Position numbers and translations under genes: made by a program. From the NCBI GenBank assembly GCA_026192395.1, contig WACF01000001.1, positions 1,796,309 to 1,860,308 of the forward strand: a stretch of DNA of 64,000 nucleotides, given 5' to 3'. The stretch is from Proteobacteria bacterium 005FR1 (GTDB lineage Bacteria; Pseudomonadota; Gammaproteobacteria; Pseudomonadales; Cellvibrionaceae). The notes beneath the pieces were generated by a model. The model was not told where the DNA came from. It did not search any database and saw only the letters and a program-made list of their open reading frames with translations. How positions within the stretch are numbered: position 1 is the first letter of the stretch; each line of letters opens with the position of its first letter. Positions 1 to 8,805 of this stretch are shown piece after piece.

Positions 1-270
1 AATCAAAATCATCTCTGCTGCGACACCGTGCCTCACCTCCGACACGCTACGCGTGGTCGCTCCTGCGCGTCCTGCGCCCGCGACACTTGTGCTTCCTGCA
101 CTTCGTCTACCTATTCCACCACTTGGGCATTTGAGGTGCTAATCAAAATCATCTCTGCTGCGACACCGTGCCTCACCTCCGACACGCTACGCGTGGTCGC
201 TCCTGCGCGTCCTGCGCCCGCGACACTTGTGCTTCCTGCACTTCGTCTACCTATTCCACCACTTGGGCAT
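1..270 (-). repeat. 140-bp tandem repeat carrying the 5' end of a tRNA-Leu
   Basis: Bases 1-130 recur without visible change at 141-270, separated by a 10-base link at 131-140, so the period is 140 bp. Read on the minus strand each unit opens with a tRNA-Leu-like acceptor and D arm (at 268-245 and 128-105) and then runs into about 105 bp of GC-rich sequence containing several GTGTCG words. The array may continue to the left of the window. No T arm (GGTTCGA type) is present in either unit, so neither is a complete tRNA. Confidence 0.85.
245..268 (-). pseudogene. tRNA-Leu 5' fragment, copy next to secG
   Basis: On the minus strand, 18 bases after the secG stop, the sequence GCCCAAGTGGTGGAATAGG continues to GTAGAC, which matches the acceptor strand and D arm of bacterial tRNA-Leu. 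A tRNA-Leu directly after secG is the usual arrangement in gammaproteobacteria. The anticodon arm, long variable arm and T arm that should follow are absent, so this copy is a fragment. A second identical fragment lies at 105-128. A complete gene could exist beyond the left edge. Confidence 0.7.
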
Positions 271-287
271 CACTGTTAACGAGAAGC

Positions 288-707
288 TTACTCGGCCGGG
301 CCAGGTACTTCGTCACCCTCAGCAGGAACGGTTTCCTGTTCCACCGCAGGTACTTCAGCGGCCGGCTCTGGAGTCTCCACCGTGGGGACTTCGTTCTGCG
401 GCTGCGCTTGCTCGACCTCCGGCACTTCGACTTCAGTTTCCTGAACCCGGGGAATACCGATGTCGCCGACCTGGCTCTTTTCTTTTGCGATTACCGCCAG
501 TGCAAAGCTGGTGGCAAAGAATACGACGGCAATGAATGCGGTCATTCGGCTGAAGAAGCTGCCACCACCCTGACTGCCGAACAGCGTATTCGAAGCACCA
601 GCGCCGAAGGATGCACCCATTTCCGCGCCTTTACCCTGCTGAAGCAGGATCAGGCCGATGATGGCGATGGAAGCCAGCACGTGGACAACGATGACGATTG
701 TTTCCAT
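288..707 (-). CDS. secG: SecG, protein translocase subunit
   Basis: SecG is the small auxiliary subunit of the SecYEG channel and assists SecA-driven export across the inner membrane. The 139-residue product begins METIVIVVHVLAS, has a first membrane helix at about residues 3-21, the conserved loop LLQQGKGAEMGASFGAG, and a second helix at about 52-73. The C-terminal 60 residues are a low-complexity Pro/Glu/Val tail, longer than in E. coli. I placed the start at this Met because it matches family N-termini and has AGAAGAG just upstream; an in-frame start 11 codons earlier adds no homologous sequence. It follows tpiA by about 57 bp, as in many relatives. Confidence 0.93.
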   Translation of the reverse strand: METIVIVVHVLASIAIIGLILLQQGKGAEMGASFGAGASNTLFGSQGGGSFFSRMTAFIAVVFFATSFALAVIAKEKSQVGDIGIPRVQETEVEVPEVEQAQPQNEVPTVETPEPAAEVPAVEQETVPAEGDEVPGPAE

Positions 708-764
708 AGTGACTCTTCTCTGGCGAGCTGAACCCGCCAATAGCTTTCTTTATTTCAGTCGAGC

Positions 765-1517
765 TCAGTCGGCGATTCGGTCCGCTGCCTCGCAAATCTG
801 CGTGAACTGCTCGGCGTCCAGCGAAGCGCCGCCTATCAGCCCACCATCTATATCAGCCTGACGAAACAGCTCTTCAGCGTTGTCCGGCTTGACACTTCCG
901 CCGTATAGAATCGGCGTGTCCGCCCCATTCGCGCCCAACTGGCGGCGAATAAAACTGTGTACTTCCTGAGCCTGCTCCGGACTTGCCGTTTTTCCAGTGC
1001 CGATGGCCCATACCGGTTCGTATGCCACCACCGTGCTGGCATACCGCTCGGCGCCGATGCGCTCTGCGACCGCTTTTAACTGCGCCTCAACGACTTGGAG
1101 CGTCTCGTTGGATTCGCGCTGCTCAAGTGACTCGCCAACGCAAATAATCGGCGTCAGTCCCGCCGCCAATGCGGCCGCGGCTTTCTCGGCGACCAGTTCA
1201 TTGCTTTCGCGATGGATGGAGCGCCGCTCTGAGTGCCCAACGATCACGAAACTGCAAAGCATGTCCGACAGCATGGCGGCAGATATGTCACCAGTGTAAG
1301 CGCCGTCGTCATGAGGACTCAGGTCCTGAGCACCGTAACGGATGCGACTATCGGCCAATTGCCGGCCAACCTGCGCCAGATAAACAAAGGGCGCACAAAC
1401 CGCCACCTCCGCCTTGTGAACGCCTTGCCAGCGCTGCAGAAGACCTTCCAGCAGTTCCGCGGTACTGCGCCGACTGCCGTTCATTTTCCAATTGCCAACT
1501 ACAAGTGGACGAGGCAT
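765..1517 (-). CDS. tpiA: Triosephosphate isomerase
   Basis: This cytosolic glycolytic enzyme interconverts dihydroxyacetone phosphate and glyceraldehyde 3-phosphate. The 250-residue protein has the usual family length and a TIM-barrel pattern. Visible catalytic elements are GNWKMNG with Asn9 and Lys11, the electrophile His95 in VGHSERR, the base Glu167 in AYEPVWAIGTG followed by the mobile loop, and the phosphate-binding YGGSVKPDN near residue 205. It lies between glmM and secG, the typical gammaproteobacterial order. No anomaly is seen. Confidence 0.97.
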   Translation of the reverse strand: MPRPLVVGNWKMNGSRRSTAELLEGLLQRWQGVHKAEVAVCAPFVYLAQVGRQLADSRIRYGAQDLSPHDDGAYTGDISAAMLSDMLCSFVIVGHSERRSIHRESNELVAEKAAAALAAGLTPIICVGESLEQRESNETLQVVEAQLKAVAERIGAERYASTVVAYEPVWAIGTGKTASPEQAQEVHSFIRRQLGANGADTPILYGGSVKPDNAEELFRQADIDGGLIGGASLDAEQFTQICEAADRIAD

Positions 1518-1647
1518 TAGGCTGCTTCCTGCTGTTTGGAGCCTCTGTCATTGGAGGCCTCTGAAAAGCGGGCGCCAATGGTAGCTAAGTCGATGGAAAG
1601 ATACAACTTAATTAGCTCGGCCACTGCAACAAACCCGGAACGGCTTT

Positions 1648-2985
1648 TCAACGGACAGCCTGCTCCACTACGCCGGCCAGCTGCGCGGCCAGGCGCTCCA
1701 CGGCCGGACCGTCCTCGCCTTCCACCATCACCCGAATCAGGGGCTCGGTTCCCGAGGGACGCAACAATACACGGCCACGGCCATTCAGTTCCGCTTCGGT
1801 CTCCAAGACCGCGGCCTTGATGGTTTCGTTGCCGTCGAGATCGATGCGCTCTGCGATCCGAACATTCACAGTGAATTGCGGCGTCTTCTGCATGCCCTGC
1901 TTGGCTTCATGCAGCGTGGATCCGGTGGTCACCAGACCGAGCAGAACCTGCAAGGCGGAGATCACGCCGTCACCGGTTGTGGTCACATCGCTGCAGATGA
2001 TGTGGCCGGAAGACTCACCGCCAAGCAGCCAGTCGTTGTTACGCATGGCCTCGATCACATAGCGGTCACCCACCTTCGCGCGCACGAAAGGGATGTTCAT
2101 GCTCTTCAGAGCCAGCTCGAAGCCAAGATTGGTCATCAGCGTTCCCACTACGCCGTTACAGCCGTTTCCGTATTCGTGGCGATAGGAGGCTATGACGTAC
2201 AACAGCTCGTCGCCGTCGACCTTCTTTCCCTTGTGATCCACGAAGATCACCCGGTCACCATCGCCATCGAAGGCAATGCCGAGATCCGCCTGTGTTTCCA
2301 AGACTTTCGCTTGCAGCGCCTCGGGAGCAGTAGAGCCGCAGTCCCTGTTGATGTTGACCCCGTCGGGCTGGGTGCCGATGGTGATCACTTCGGCCCCGAG
2401 TTCGCGGAATACATCGGGGGCAACGTGGTAGGTGGCGCCGTGAGCACAGTCCAGCACGATCTTCATGCCCTGCAGGCTAAAGCCCCAGGGCATGGTGCCC
2501 TTGCAGAACTCGATGTAGCGGCCCTGGGCGTCGGCAATGCGCCGGGCTTTGCCGAGTTTTTCCGCGGTCGTCATCGGCTTGTCCAGCTGAGCCTCGATGC
2601 TTGCCTCGATATCGTCCGGCAGCTTGGTGCCCTGGCCACTGAAAAACTTTATGCCATTGTCGTGATAGGGATTATGCGATGCACTGATCACAATGCCCGC
2701 CTGAGCCTGGAAGGTGCGGGTCAGGTAAGCGATCGCCGGGGTCGGCATCGGACCTAGCAGACCGACATCTACGCCCCCGTTAATCAGCCCAGCTTGCAGC
2801 GCGGACTCAAACATGTAGCCGGAGATGCGCGTGTCCTTGCCAATGAGAATCAGCTTGGGACCGCTGTAACGCTCAGCGAGCACGCGGCCAGCCGCCCAGC
2901 CAAGTCGCAGCACAAAATCGGGGGTAATCGGCTCTTGCCCAACCCGCCCACGAATGCCGTCAGTCCCGAAGTATCGTCGCGCCAT
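1648..2985 (-). CDS. glmM: Phosphoglucosamine mutase
   Basis: GlmM converts glucosamine 6-phosphate to glucosamine 1-phosphate for UDP-GlcNAc, peptidoglycan and LPS synthesis. The 445-residue protein starts [13 protein letters not shown], carries the phosphoserine loop [11 protein letters not shown] with the catalytic Ser near residue 103, the metal loop DGDGDR near 245, the sugar loop GGESSGH, and the C-terminal phosphate-binding [12 protein letters not shown]. The chosen start has AGGAG eight bases upstream; the frame opens 15 codons earlier without homology. It normally follows folP directly, but here a gap of about 410 bp containing a MITE-like element separates them. Confidence 0.96.
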   Translation of the reverse strand: MARRYFGTDGIRGRVGQEPITPDFVLRLGWAAGRVLAERYSGPKLILIGKDTRISGYMFESALQAGLINGGVDVGLLGPMPTPAIAYLTRTFQAQAGIVISASHNPYHDNGIKFFSGQGTKLPDDIEASIEAQLDKPMTTAEKLGKARRIADAQGRYIEFCKGTMPWGFSLQGMKIVLDCAHGATYHVAPDVFRELGAEVITIGTQPDGVNINRDCGSTAPEALQAKVLETQADLGIAFDGDGDRVIFVDHKGKKVDGDELLYVIASYRHEYGNGCNGVVGTLMTNLGFELALKSMNIPFVRAKVGDRYVIEAMRNNDWLLGGESSGHIICSDVTTTGDGVISALQVLLGLVTTGSTLHEAKQGMQKTPQFTVNVRIAERIDLDGNETIKAAVLETEAELNGRGRVLLRPSGTEPLIRVMVEGEDGPAVERLAAQLAGVVEQAVR

Positions 2986-3143
2986 AATTTTTGCTCCTGG
3001 AAAAGTTACCGTTCCCTGGCCCTGTTCCAAAAAAGTAATCGCGTAAAAACATTTTCAAACGGAATGTCACCTGCGGTTCAGAGGACGACGAAGTCCAGAC
3101 GAACTCGGGCGAGTTTGAAAGCGAAGGTCGAAAATTCTTATCG
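2986..3143. other. glmM-folP spacer, left part
   Basis: Together with the MITE-like element and 65 bases beyond it, this forms a 409-bp gap between glmM and folP. Apart from the glmM ribosome-binding site I see no gene, RNA or clear terminator in this part. Confidence 0.5.
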
Positions 3144-3329
3144 AGGGAGCCTCTGAATAACTTTGATACACCTCTGCGTGGCCTGAGGCGTAGAGATGCA
3201 AGGCGAGCTTAGCAGCGAGTGGCCATAGCCCTTTGCAAAAAGCTCAATGTCACAGATGTACGCCTCCGGCCGCGCCCTTCGGGCCGTCCTCGACGCCAGA
3301 GACATGTCAGAGTTATTCAGAGGCTCCCT
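3144..3329. mobile_element. MITE-like element with perfect 19-bp terminal inverted repeats
   Basis: The sequence agggagcctctgaataact at 3144-3162 recurs as its exact reverse complement at 3311-3329, bounding 186 bp with no credible coding content. Small size, perfect terminal inverted repeats and an intergenic position between glmM and folP fit a miniature inverted-repeat transposable element mobilised in trans. I could not see an unambiguous target-site duplication. I do not assign an IS family. Confidence 0.75.
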
Positions 3330-3394
3330 ATCTCTGGCTCTTGCGTGCGCGATTCATGCCAACCGGATAATCACGATGGCCAAAAGGTGAGCCG

Positions 3395-4249
3395 CTACTC
3401 AGGCCGTGCATTGTCCTCGATTGCCGACAGAATTTGAAGGGCATCGTGGGTAGCAGCGACATCGTGGACGCGGATCAGTCGTGCGCCGCGCTGCGCAGCC
3501 AAGGTGGCCAGGACCACACTGGCAGGCAAGCGCTCGTGCAATTCGCGACCGAGCAGTTTTGCAATCATTGATTTCCGCGACAAGCCGACCAGCACGGGAA
3601 ATCCGAGCGAGACCAGCTTGGGAAGCTCACGGAGCAATTGCAGGTTGTGCTCGAGGGTTTTGCCAAATCCGAAACCCGGATCCAGCACCAGTCGCTCCGC
3701 GGGAATACCTGCTGCCTCACAACGATCTACCCGCTCCTGGAGGAATTCGATGACCTCGGCGGTGACGTCTCGATACTGAGGATTTTTCTGCATCGTTCCA
3801 GGCTCGCCCTGCATGTGCATCAGACAAACCGGAAGGCCACTGGCCGCGGCAGCTTGCAATGCTCCTTCCCGCTGCAGGGCGCGCACATCGTTAATCAGAC
3901 CGGCACCGGCAAGCGCTGAAGCTCTGATCACCTCCGCAGAGCTGGTGTCCACGGAAACGATGACGTCGAAGCGACTCCGGATAGCTTCCACCACCGGCAC
4001 CACCCGCGACAGCTCCTCCTCCACACTGACCGATACCGCACCGGGGCGGGTTGATTCGCCGCCGACATCGATTATTTCGGCTCCCTCCCGCACCATGGTC
4101 TCCACTCGCTCGAGCACCAGATCCAGCTGGAGCTGGTTGCCGCGGAACAAGCGACCGCCATCAGAGAATGAGTCGGTGGTCGCGTTGAGGATGCCCATGA
4201 TCACCGGGCGGGAGAGATCCAGGCTTTGCTGGCCACAAGTGAGTATCAC
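3395..4249 (-). CDS. folP: Dihydropteroate synthase
   Basis: FolP condenses p-aminobenzoate with 6-hydroxymethyl-dihydropterin pyrophosphate in folate synthesis and is the sulfonamide target. The 284-residue TIM-barrel protein shows the two family signatures: MGILNATTDSFSDGG at about 18-32 (most relatives have NVTPDSFSDGG, so Pro is replaced by Thr) and GGESTRPGA near 63-71. DPGFGFGKT and GLSRKSMI supply further pterin and phosphate contacts. It lies downstream of ftsH by about 105 bp, the usual order. No truncation is seen. Confidence 0.96.
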   Translation of the reverse strand: MILTCGQQSLDLSRPVIMGILNATTDSFSDGGRLFRGNQLQLDLVLERVETMVREGAEIIDVGGESTRPGAVSVSVEEELSRVVPVVEAIRSRFDVIVSVDTSSAEVIRASALAGAGLINDVRALQREGALQAAAASGLPVCLMHMQGEPGTMQKNPQYRDVTAEVIEFLQERVDRCEAAGIPAERLVLDPGFGFGKTLEHNLQLLRELPKLVSLGFPVLVGLSRKSMIAKLLGRELHERLPASVVLATLAAQRGARLIRVHDVAATHDALQILSAIEDNARPE

Positions 4250-4354
4250 CGCGCTTTCCTGATTCGTAATTTCCAGTCAGCAAAAAGAAAGGGCCAGGGA
4301 ACGAATCCCCTGGCCCTTGGGAAGGGACAGATTCTAACTCGGATGAGCCAGAGA

Positions 4355-6274
4355 TCAATGCTCGCTGGCAGGACCGCCGATGGCGCCCGGCTTCTGGCCG
4401 CCCTTGTCGTCGGTGGCTTCCCGGCCGCCCAGATGACCATTGAAGTCATCGTCACGCCACTCGCGGGGCGGGCGCATGGGCCGACGCGCCATCAAATCAC
4501 TGACTTGCTCTGCATCGATGGTTTCGTACTCCATCAGCGCGTTCTTCATCGCTTCCAGAATGTCGCGGTTGTCCGTGAGAATCTGCTTCGCGCGCTCGTA
4601 GCAGCTGTCGATGATACGGCGGATTTCCTCATCGATAAGCTTCGAGGTGGCCCCGGAGTAGTTCGCTGCCGTCACGCCCGGGTAGGCGCCCTCTTCTTCA
4701 CCATAGTGCAGCGGACCCAGCTTCTCGGACAGACCCCACTTCATCACCATGTTGCGCGCCATCTGGGTGGCCCGCTCGATATCATTGGAGGCACCAGTGG
4801 TCACGCCGTCGGCACCCAGGGTCATCTCCTCGGCGATACGGCCGCCGAACAGTGAACACAGTTGCGATTCCAGCGCGCGCTTGCTGATGCTGTACTTGTC
4901 TTCTTCCGGCAGGAACTGGGTGACACCCAGCGCTCGGCCGCGAGGAATGATGGTGACCTTGTGAATCGGGTCATGCTCCGGTACCAGTCGACCAACGATG
5001 GCGTGACCGGCTTCGTGGTAAGCGGTGTTTTCCTTCTCCTTCTCGCTCATCACCATGGTTTTGCGCTCGGCACCCATCATGATCTTGTCGCGAGCCTTCT
5101 CGAAGTCTTCCATTGTGACCAGGCGCTTGTTGGCGCGGGCGGCAAACAGAGAGGCTTCGTTGACGATGTTGGCCAGCTCGGCACCGGAGAAGCCGGGCGT
5201 ACCGCGGGCGATCACCACCGGATTGACTGACTCATCAAGCGGCACCTTGCGCATGTGCACCTTCAGAATCTGCTCGCGACCGCGGATGTCCGGCAGCCCA
5301 ACATAGACCTGTCGGTCGAAGCGGCCGGGACGCAGCAGCGCCTTGTCCAGCACGTCCGGCCGGTTGGTGGCGGCAATGACGATGACGCCATCGTTCTCTT
5401 CGAAGCCATCCATTTCCACCAGCAGCTGGTTGAGAGTCTGCTCGCGCTCGTCGTGACCACCGCCGTGACCACCGCCACGATGGCGACCCACAGCGTCGAT
5501 CTCGTCGATGAAGATGATACAGGGCGCCTGCTTCTTGGCCTGGTCAAACATGTCGCGGACCCGGGATGCACCCACACCCACGAACATCTCGACGAAGTCG
5601 GAACCGGAAATAGAGAAGAAAGGCACTTTCGCTTCGCCGGCGATGGCCTTGGCCAGCAGTGTCTTACCGGTACCGGGCTGACCCGCCATCAGCACGCCGC
5701 GGGGGATGCGGCCACCCAGGCGCTGGAACTTGGAGGGGTCGCGCAGATATTCCACCAGCTCCTGAACCTCCTCCTTGGCTTCGTCCACGCCTGCCACGTC
5801 GGCGAAAGTGGTTTTGATCTGGTCTTCACCCAGCAGGCGTGCCTTGCTCTTGCCGAAGCTCATCGGACCGCCGCGACCGCCGGCACCACCCTGCATTTGC
5901 CGCATGAAGAACATGAACACGGCGATGATCAGCAGAATCGGGAAACTGGCCACCAGCAGCTGCTGCCAGAGGCTCGGTTCCTTCATCTCCACGCCTTCAT
6001 ATTCCACGCCCTGGGCTTCGAGATCCTGCAACAGGGTATTGTCGGGGAGATTGGGCGGACGGATTGTGGTGAACTGGGTACCATCCTGGCGTGTGCCGGT
6101 GATTTCCAGCTGATCGATGTCCACTTCGTCTATGCGACCGCTGCGGAGCTCCTCAATAAATTCCGAATAAGTGAGGTTTTGCTGCTCCGGCTGGGGGCTG
6201 AAGGTCTGGAAGACCATCAACAGTACCCCGGCGATGATCAGCCACAGGATTAAGTTTTTAGCCATATCGTTCAA
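4355..6274 (-). CDS. ftsH: ATP-dependent zinc metalloprotease FtsH
   Basis: FtsH is the hexameric inner-membrane AAA+ protease that degrades misfolded membrane proteins and short-lived regulators such as sigma-32 and LpxC. The 639-residue product has membrane helices near residues 8-22 and 105-124, Walker A GQPGTGKT at 198-205, Walker B FIDEID near 255, the second region of homology around RPGRFDR, and the zinc site HEAGH at 420-424. The reading frame begins with TTG 8 bases after GAGG; the ATG three codons later, matching the E. coli N-terminus MAKNLILWL, is 17 bases away from it. I therefore prefer TTG but cannot exclude the ATG at 6265. Confidence 0.95.
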   Translation of the reverse strand: MNDMAKNLILWLIIAGVLLMVFQTFSPQPEQQNLTYSEFIEELRSGRIDEVDIDQLEITGTRQDGTQFTTIRPPNLPDNTLLQDLEAQGVEYEGVEMKEPSLWQQLLVASFPILLIIAVFMFFMRQMQGGAGGRGGPMSFGKSKARLLGEDQIKTTFADVAGVDEAKEEVQELVEYLRDPSKFQRLGGRIPRGVLMAGQPGTGKTLLAKAIAGEAKVPFFSISGSDFVEMFVGVGASRVRDMFDQAKKQAPCIIFIDEIDAVGRHRGGGHGGGHDEREQTLNQLLVEMDGFEENDGVIVIAATNRPDVLDKALLRPGRFDRQVYVGLPDIRGREQILKVHMRKVPLDESVNPVVIARGTPGFSGAELANIVNEASLFAARANKRLVTMEDFEKARDKIMMGAERKTMVMSEKEKENTAYHEAGHAIVGRLVPEHDPIHKVTIIPRGRALGVTQFLPEEDKYSISKRALESQLCSLFGGRIAEEMTLGADGVTTGASNDIERATQMARNMVMKWGLSEKLGPLHYGEEEGAYPGVTAANYSGATSKLIDEEIRRIIDSCYERAKQILTDNRDILEAMKNALMEYETIDAEQVSDLMARRPMRPPREWRDDDFNGHLGGREATDDKGGQKPGAIGGPASEH

Positions 6275-6628
6275 TGAGTTATCCTCACCTATCTACAATG
6301 TAAGGTCTAGGAACGCCGCCTTTGCAAATCGGGCGCATAAGCCCCGTGCCTCGGGCTCGTTCGTTTCCTGGCCGATTGGACACTGAAACTGTGATAAAGG
6401 TCTGCAATTGCTGTGCAAACAGCCAAGGGCTTGGGCCTGCCTCGGGCACGCAGCCCGACACCGGGCGCTGGAACCCGGGCAACCCTGTGGCGATCAGGCC
6501 CGCTGACAGCGTTGCTGGGCGGCTTCCGGGGCGATTTCGCTCCCGCGGGCGTCGAGGCACTCTAGCACAATCCCCTGAATGACTCACCACTTGGGGTCTC
6601 GCGCCGAAGCCTCGCTACCGGCCTTTTT
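6275..6628. other. Intergenic region between ftsH and the rlmE remnant
   Basis: These 354 bases contain the ftsH ribosome-binding site (GGTGAGGAT, minus strand) near the right end of ftsH and otherwise no recognisable gene, RNA or repeat. A 101-codon minus-strand ORF here has no family resemblance and I do not call it. Part of it may be decayed rlmE flank. Confidence 0.5.
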
Positions 6629-7014
6629 TTACTGGCCTTTGTAACACTTGGCAACGGCGTACGCTTCCCGGAGACGCAGTCGGGTTTCGGGACACGACTC
6701 AATATCGATTCGCAGGTCCCGGCCAAAAAGAGCGCGAAATCTTCCCCTGGAATACTTTAGGTGACCAGAGTGCCGGCTCTGGTGAGTACCTGGTTGGCGA
6801 GGTCGACAGCTCCTCCCACCTATATGGACCTGGGCTGTCCGTGATACGGGTGGTGGTTGGGGCCACGTCCGAAATTGCAAGGTCGGCTTTATCAGGCTTC
6901 AGAAGTCCTGCTCGTCGAGCTCGTGCTAGCTCGCAGCCTGGACGCCTTTGACCTGATGATCGTCAAAGTGTTCGCATCGCGATATTGTTACCCGCGCGGC
7001 TTTGCCGGCAACGA
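6629..7014 (-). pseudogene. rlmE: Remnant of rlmE (23S rRNA Um2552 methyltransferase)
   Basis: RlmE (RrmJ/FtsJ) normally stands between yhbY and ftsH. Translating the minus strand in shifting frames gives, in RlmE order: AGKAARVTISRCEHFDDHQV (resembling the N-terminal RWL-EHFDD-YV), then HELDEQDF, then after a shift KPDKADLAISDVAP (family KADLVISDMAPN), then PKVFQG (family VKVFQGEGF), and finally the intact C-terminal ETRLRLREAYAVAK (family SRARSREVYIVAK). Stop codons interrupt the first part, at least two frameshifts are needed, and the SAM-binding motif DLGAAPGGWSQ is deleted, so it cannot be functional. Confidence 0.8.
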
Positions 7015-7112
7015 CTAACTAGTAGAAGGCTCCGAAGTACGCACCACACGGGCAAAATGCGCTACCATGCGCGCCTGCTGTCGGCCGGTCAGGGTTAAAC
7101 GGAGATTTCTGC

Positions 7113-7418
7113 ATGCTATCCAATGAAGACAAGAAGCGCTTTCGCGCTATCGGTCACAAGCTGAAGCCCGTCATTATTGTTGGCGGGAAGGGACTCAGCG
7201 ACTCCGTAATCGACGAAATGCAGCGGGCACTGGAGGATCACGAACTGATCAAGGTCAAGATGGCCGTGGAAGATCGGGACGATCGTCAGCTGATCATCGG
7301 GGAGATTTCCGAACGCACGGGATCGGAGCTGGTGCAATCAATCGGCAAAACCCTTTTGCTCTACCGCGCCGCAAAAAAACCCAACCCGCGCCTGTCCAAC
7401 CTGATTCGCCCGGTCTGA
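7113..7418 (+). CDS. yhbY: YhbY-family RNA-binding protein (CRM domain)
   Basis: YhbY is a small protein that binds pre-50S ribosomal particles. The 101-residue product matches a single CRM domain: N-terminal LSNEDKKRFRAIGHKLKPVI, the loop VGGKGLSD in place of the GxxG motif, and the C-terminal GKTLLLYRAAKKP. A ribosome-binding site (GGAGA) lies 8 bases before the ATG. It is divergent from the ftsH side and normally faces rlmE, which here is a remnant immediately upstream on the other strand. Confidence 0.93.
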   Translation: MLSNEDKKRFRAIGHKLKPVIIVGGKGLSDSVIDEMQRALEDHELIKVKMAVEDRDDRQLIIGEISERTGSELVQSIGKTLLLYRAAKKPNPRLSNLIRPV

Positions 7419-7461
7419 CGAAGAATGGCCGGATCACAGTTTGCGACCCGGCCATTAGAGG

Positions 7462-7893
7462 TTACTTCAGTTTCACAAGGTCGCCTTTGAGCGCAACACC
7501 GGCTACCACGTTGCCGGCATGACACTCATAGCTTTCCGCATCCGACACAGCCTCCCTGTCGTAATAGCTTTCGATATTGACCACGGCGTCGGCACCCCGC
7601 TCCAGGGCGGCATCGCGCAAGGCGAGCATCGACGAGAGAAAGACCCACTGACAGGCTTCGAGATCGCCTTTGCCGAAGGCGTTGGTTTTTCGGTTTGCCA
7701 CCACCTCGCTGATGGTGCGCGCCACGCCGGGGTGGGCCTGATCGCCAAAGTAAAACTTCACCTCGTCGCCAAGCCGATTCTGTGCATCGTTCGCAGCCAG
7801 CGCCTCCTGGATGTCAAACATATGCCCCGTGTCGCGAGCCAGTGCGGGCACCGCCATGACGAACGCGAATGCGATAACAAGTACTTTTCTCAT
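7462..7893 (-). CDS. Small secreted protein, family often mislabelled excinuclease subunit
   Basis: The 143-residue product has a clear signal peptide (MRKVLVIAFAFVMAVPALA, cleavage near residue 19), followed by a mature domain of about 124 residues with FYFGDQAHPGV, a KTNAFGK motif, a Cys in EACQWVF, GADAVVNIESYY and a second Cys in SYECHAGNVVAGVALKG. Proteins of this shape occur in Pseudomonas and relatives and are annotated excinuclease ATPase subunit, which is not credible for a 120-residue secreted domain. The two Cys could form a disulfide in the periplasm. Function is unknown. It is convergent with yhbY, 44 bp away. Confidence 0.75.
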   Translation of the reverse strand: MRKVLVIAFAFVMAVPALARDTGHMFDIQEALAANDAQNRLGDEVKFYFGDQAHPGVARTISEVVANRKTNAFGKGDLEACQWVFLSSMLALRDAALERGADAVVNIESYYDREAVSDAESYECHAGNVVAGVALKGDLVKLK

Positions 7894-8097
7894 TTGTGAG
7901 CCTTCCTTTATGATTCATTGCCATTGCTGGTGAAGAGCCGGCGAAGAGCGAACAAGATTTACACGAACTGATTATTGATCACTCAACGCGCTCTTTAGGC
8001 GTTTCACCCGAGGGTTAGCTTACTTATCTGAGCCTCAGGCTCAACCGCTGCCCTGAAATCATTTGATGTCCACCATCCGATTCCAAAAGGGGGATCC
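7894..8097. promoter_or_regulatory. Divergent promoter region
   Basis: This 204-bp gap separates two divergent genes, the secreted protein on the minus strand and the first GST on the plus strand, and must contain both promoters. A strong ribosome-binding site (GGGGGAT) precedes the GST start. I do not see a recognisable operator. Confidence 0.4.
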
Positions 8098-8727
8098 ATG
8101 AAGCTGTACGATTGCCAACCTGCACCCAACCCGCGACGAGTACGCATTTTCATCGCGGAAAAAGGCCTGGAGATTCCCACCGTCCAGGTGGACTTGATAA
8201 ATCGCGAGCAACACAGCGAAGCGTTTCGCCAGATAAACCCGTTCTGCGATGTGCCGGTCTTGGAACTGGACGACGGCACCTGCATCAGCCAGGTGAACGG
8301 TATCTGCCGTTATATCGAAGCAGCGCATCCAGAGCCGAACCTCTATGGTACCGACGCCAAGGAACAGGGCCTGATCGCGATGTGGGACAATTATGCCTTC
8401 ACTCAGGGAATGAGCGCCGTGGCAGATGCCTTTCGCAACACAGCCAAAGGGTTCAGCGATCATGCAGTCGTAGGCCCACGCAGTTACGCGCAGATCCCGG
8501 CGCTGGCCGAGCGCGGCAGAAGTCGCACGCAGGACTTCATGAGTGATTTGAACAAGTACCTCGGGGAACGCGAGTACTTGGCAGGCGAGCGTTTCAGCGC
8601 GGCGGACATCACTGCCATGGTAACCATCGACTTCGCCAAGTGGGTGAAGATCGAAATTCCGGAAGAGCACAACAATTTGAAGCGCTGGTATGAGGCGGTA
8701 TCATCACGACCGAGCGCAAAGGCATAA
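8098..8727 (+). CDS. Glutathione S-transferase family protein
   Basis: The 209-residue protein has the two-domain GST layout: an N-terminal thioredoxin-like domain (1-80) beginning MKLYDCQPAPNPRRVRIF, with the cis-Pro region VPVLELDDGTCISQ that binds the gamma-glutamyl part of glutathione, and an all-helical C-terminal domain with the N-capping-box region GERFSAADITAMV. The catalytic residue is not certain; Cys6 or Asn11 lie in the expected place. Substrate cannot be predicted. It leads a plus-strand run of three genes (two GSTs and a sulfurtransferase) inserted into the otherwise conserved yhbY-greA neighbourhood, suggesting sulfur or electrophile detoxification. Confidence 0.85.
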   Translation: MKLYDCQPAPNPRRVRIFIAEKGLEIPTVQVDLINREQHSEAFRQINPFCDVPVLELDDGTCISQVNGICRYIEAAHPEPNLYGTDAKEQGLIAMWDNYAFTQGMSAVADAFRNTAKGFSDHAVVGPRSYAQIPALAERGRSRTQDFMSDLNKYLGEREYLAGERFSAADITAMVTIDFAKWVKIEIPEEHNNLKRWYEAVSSRPSAKA

Positions 8728-8753
8728 CGATCGGAATCCTTTCCGCTCCTTCG

Positions 8754-8780
8754 TCGGCTTACGCTTCGGCTAAGCCGACC
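8754..8780. other. Hairpin between the two GST genes
   Basis: gtcggctta and taagccgac form a perfect 9-bp stem around a 9-base loop in the 78-bp gap between the GST genes. There is no T run after it, so it may be an mRNA-stabilising or processing hairpin, not a terminator. Confidence 0.5.
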
Positions 8781-8805
8781 TCCAAACCTTTCCGAGAGCA
8801 AAGGC

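Noticed and set aside
5255-6253. 332-codon plus-strand ORF opposite ftsH
   Set aside because: Antisense shadow with His-rich low-complexity composition caused by codon phase.
6285-6590. 101-codon minus-strand ORF between ftsH and the rlmE remnant
   Set aside because: No family resemblance and no ribosome-binding site; probably spurious.
7462-7893. Excinuclease ABC subunit
   Set aside because: The protein is a short exported domain without ATPase motifs; the common label for this family is a propagated error.
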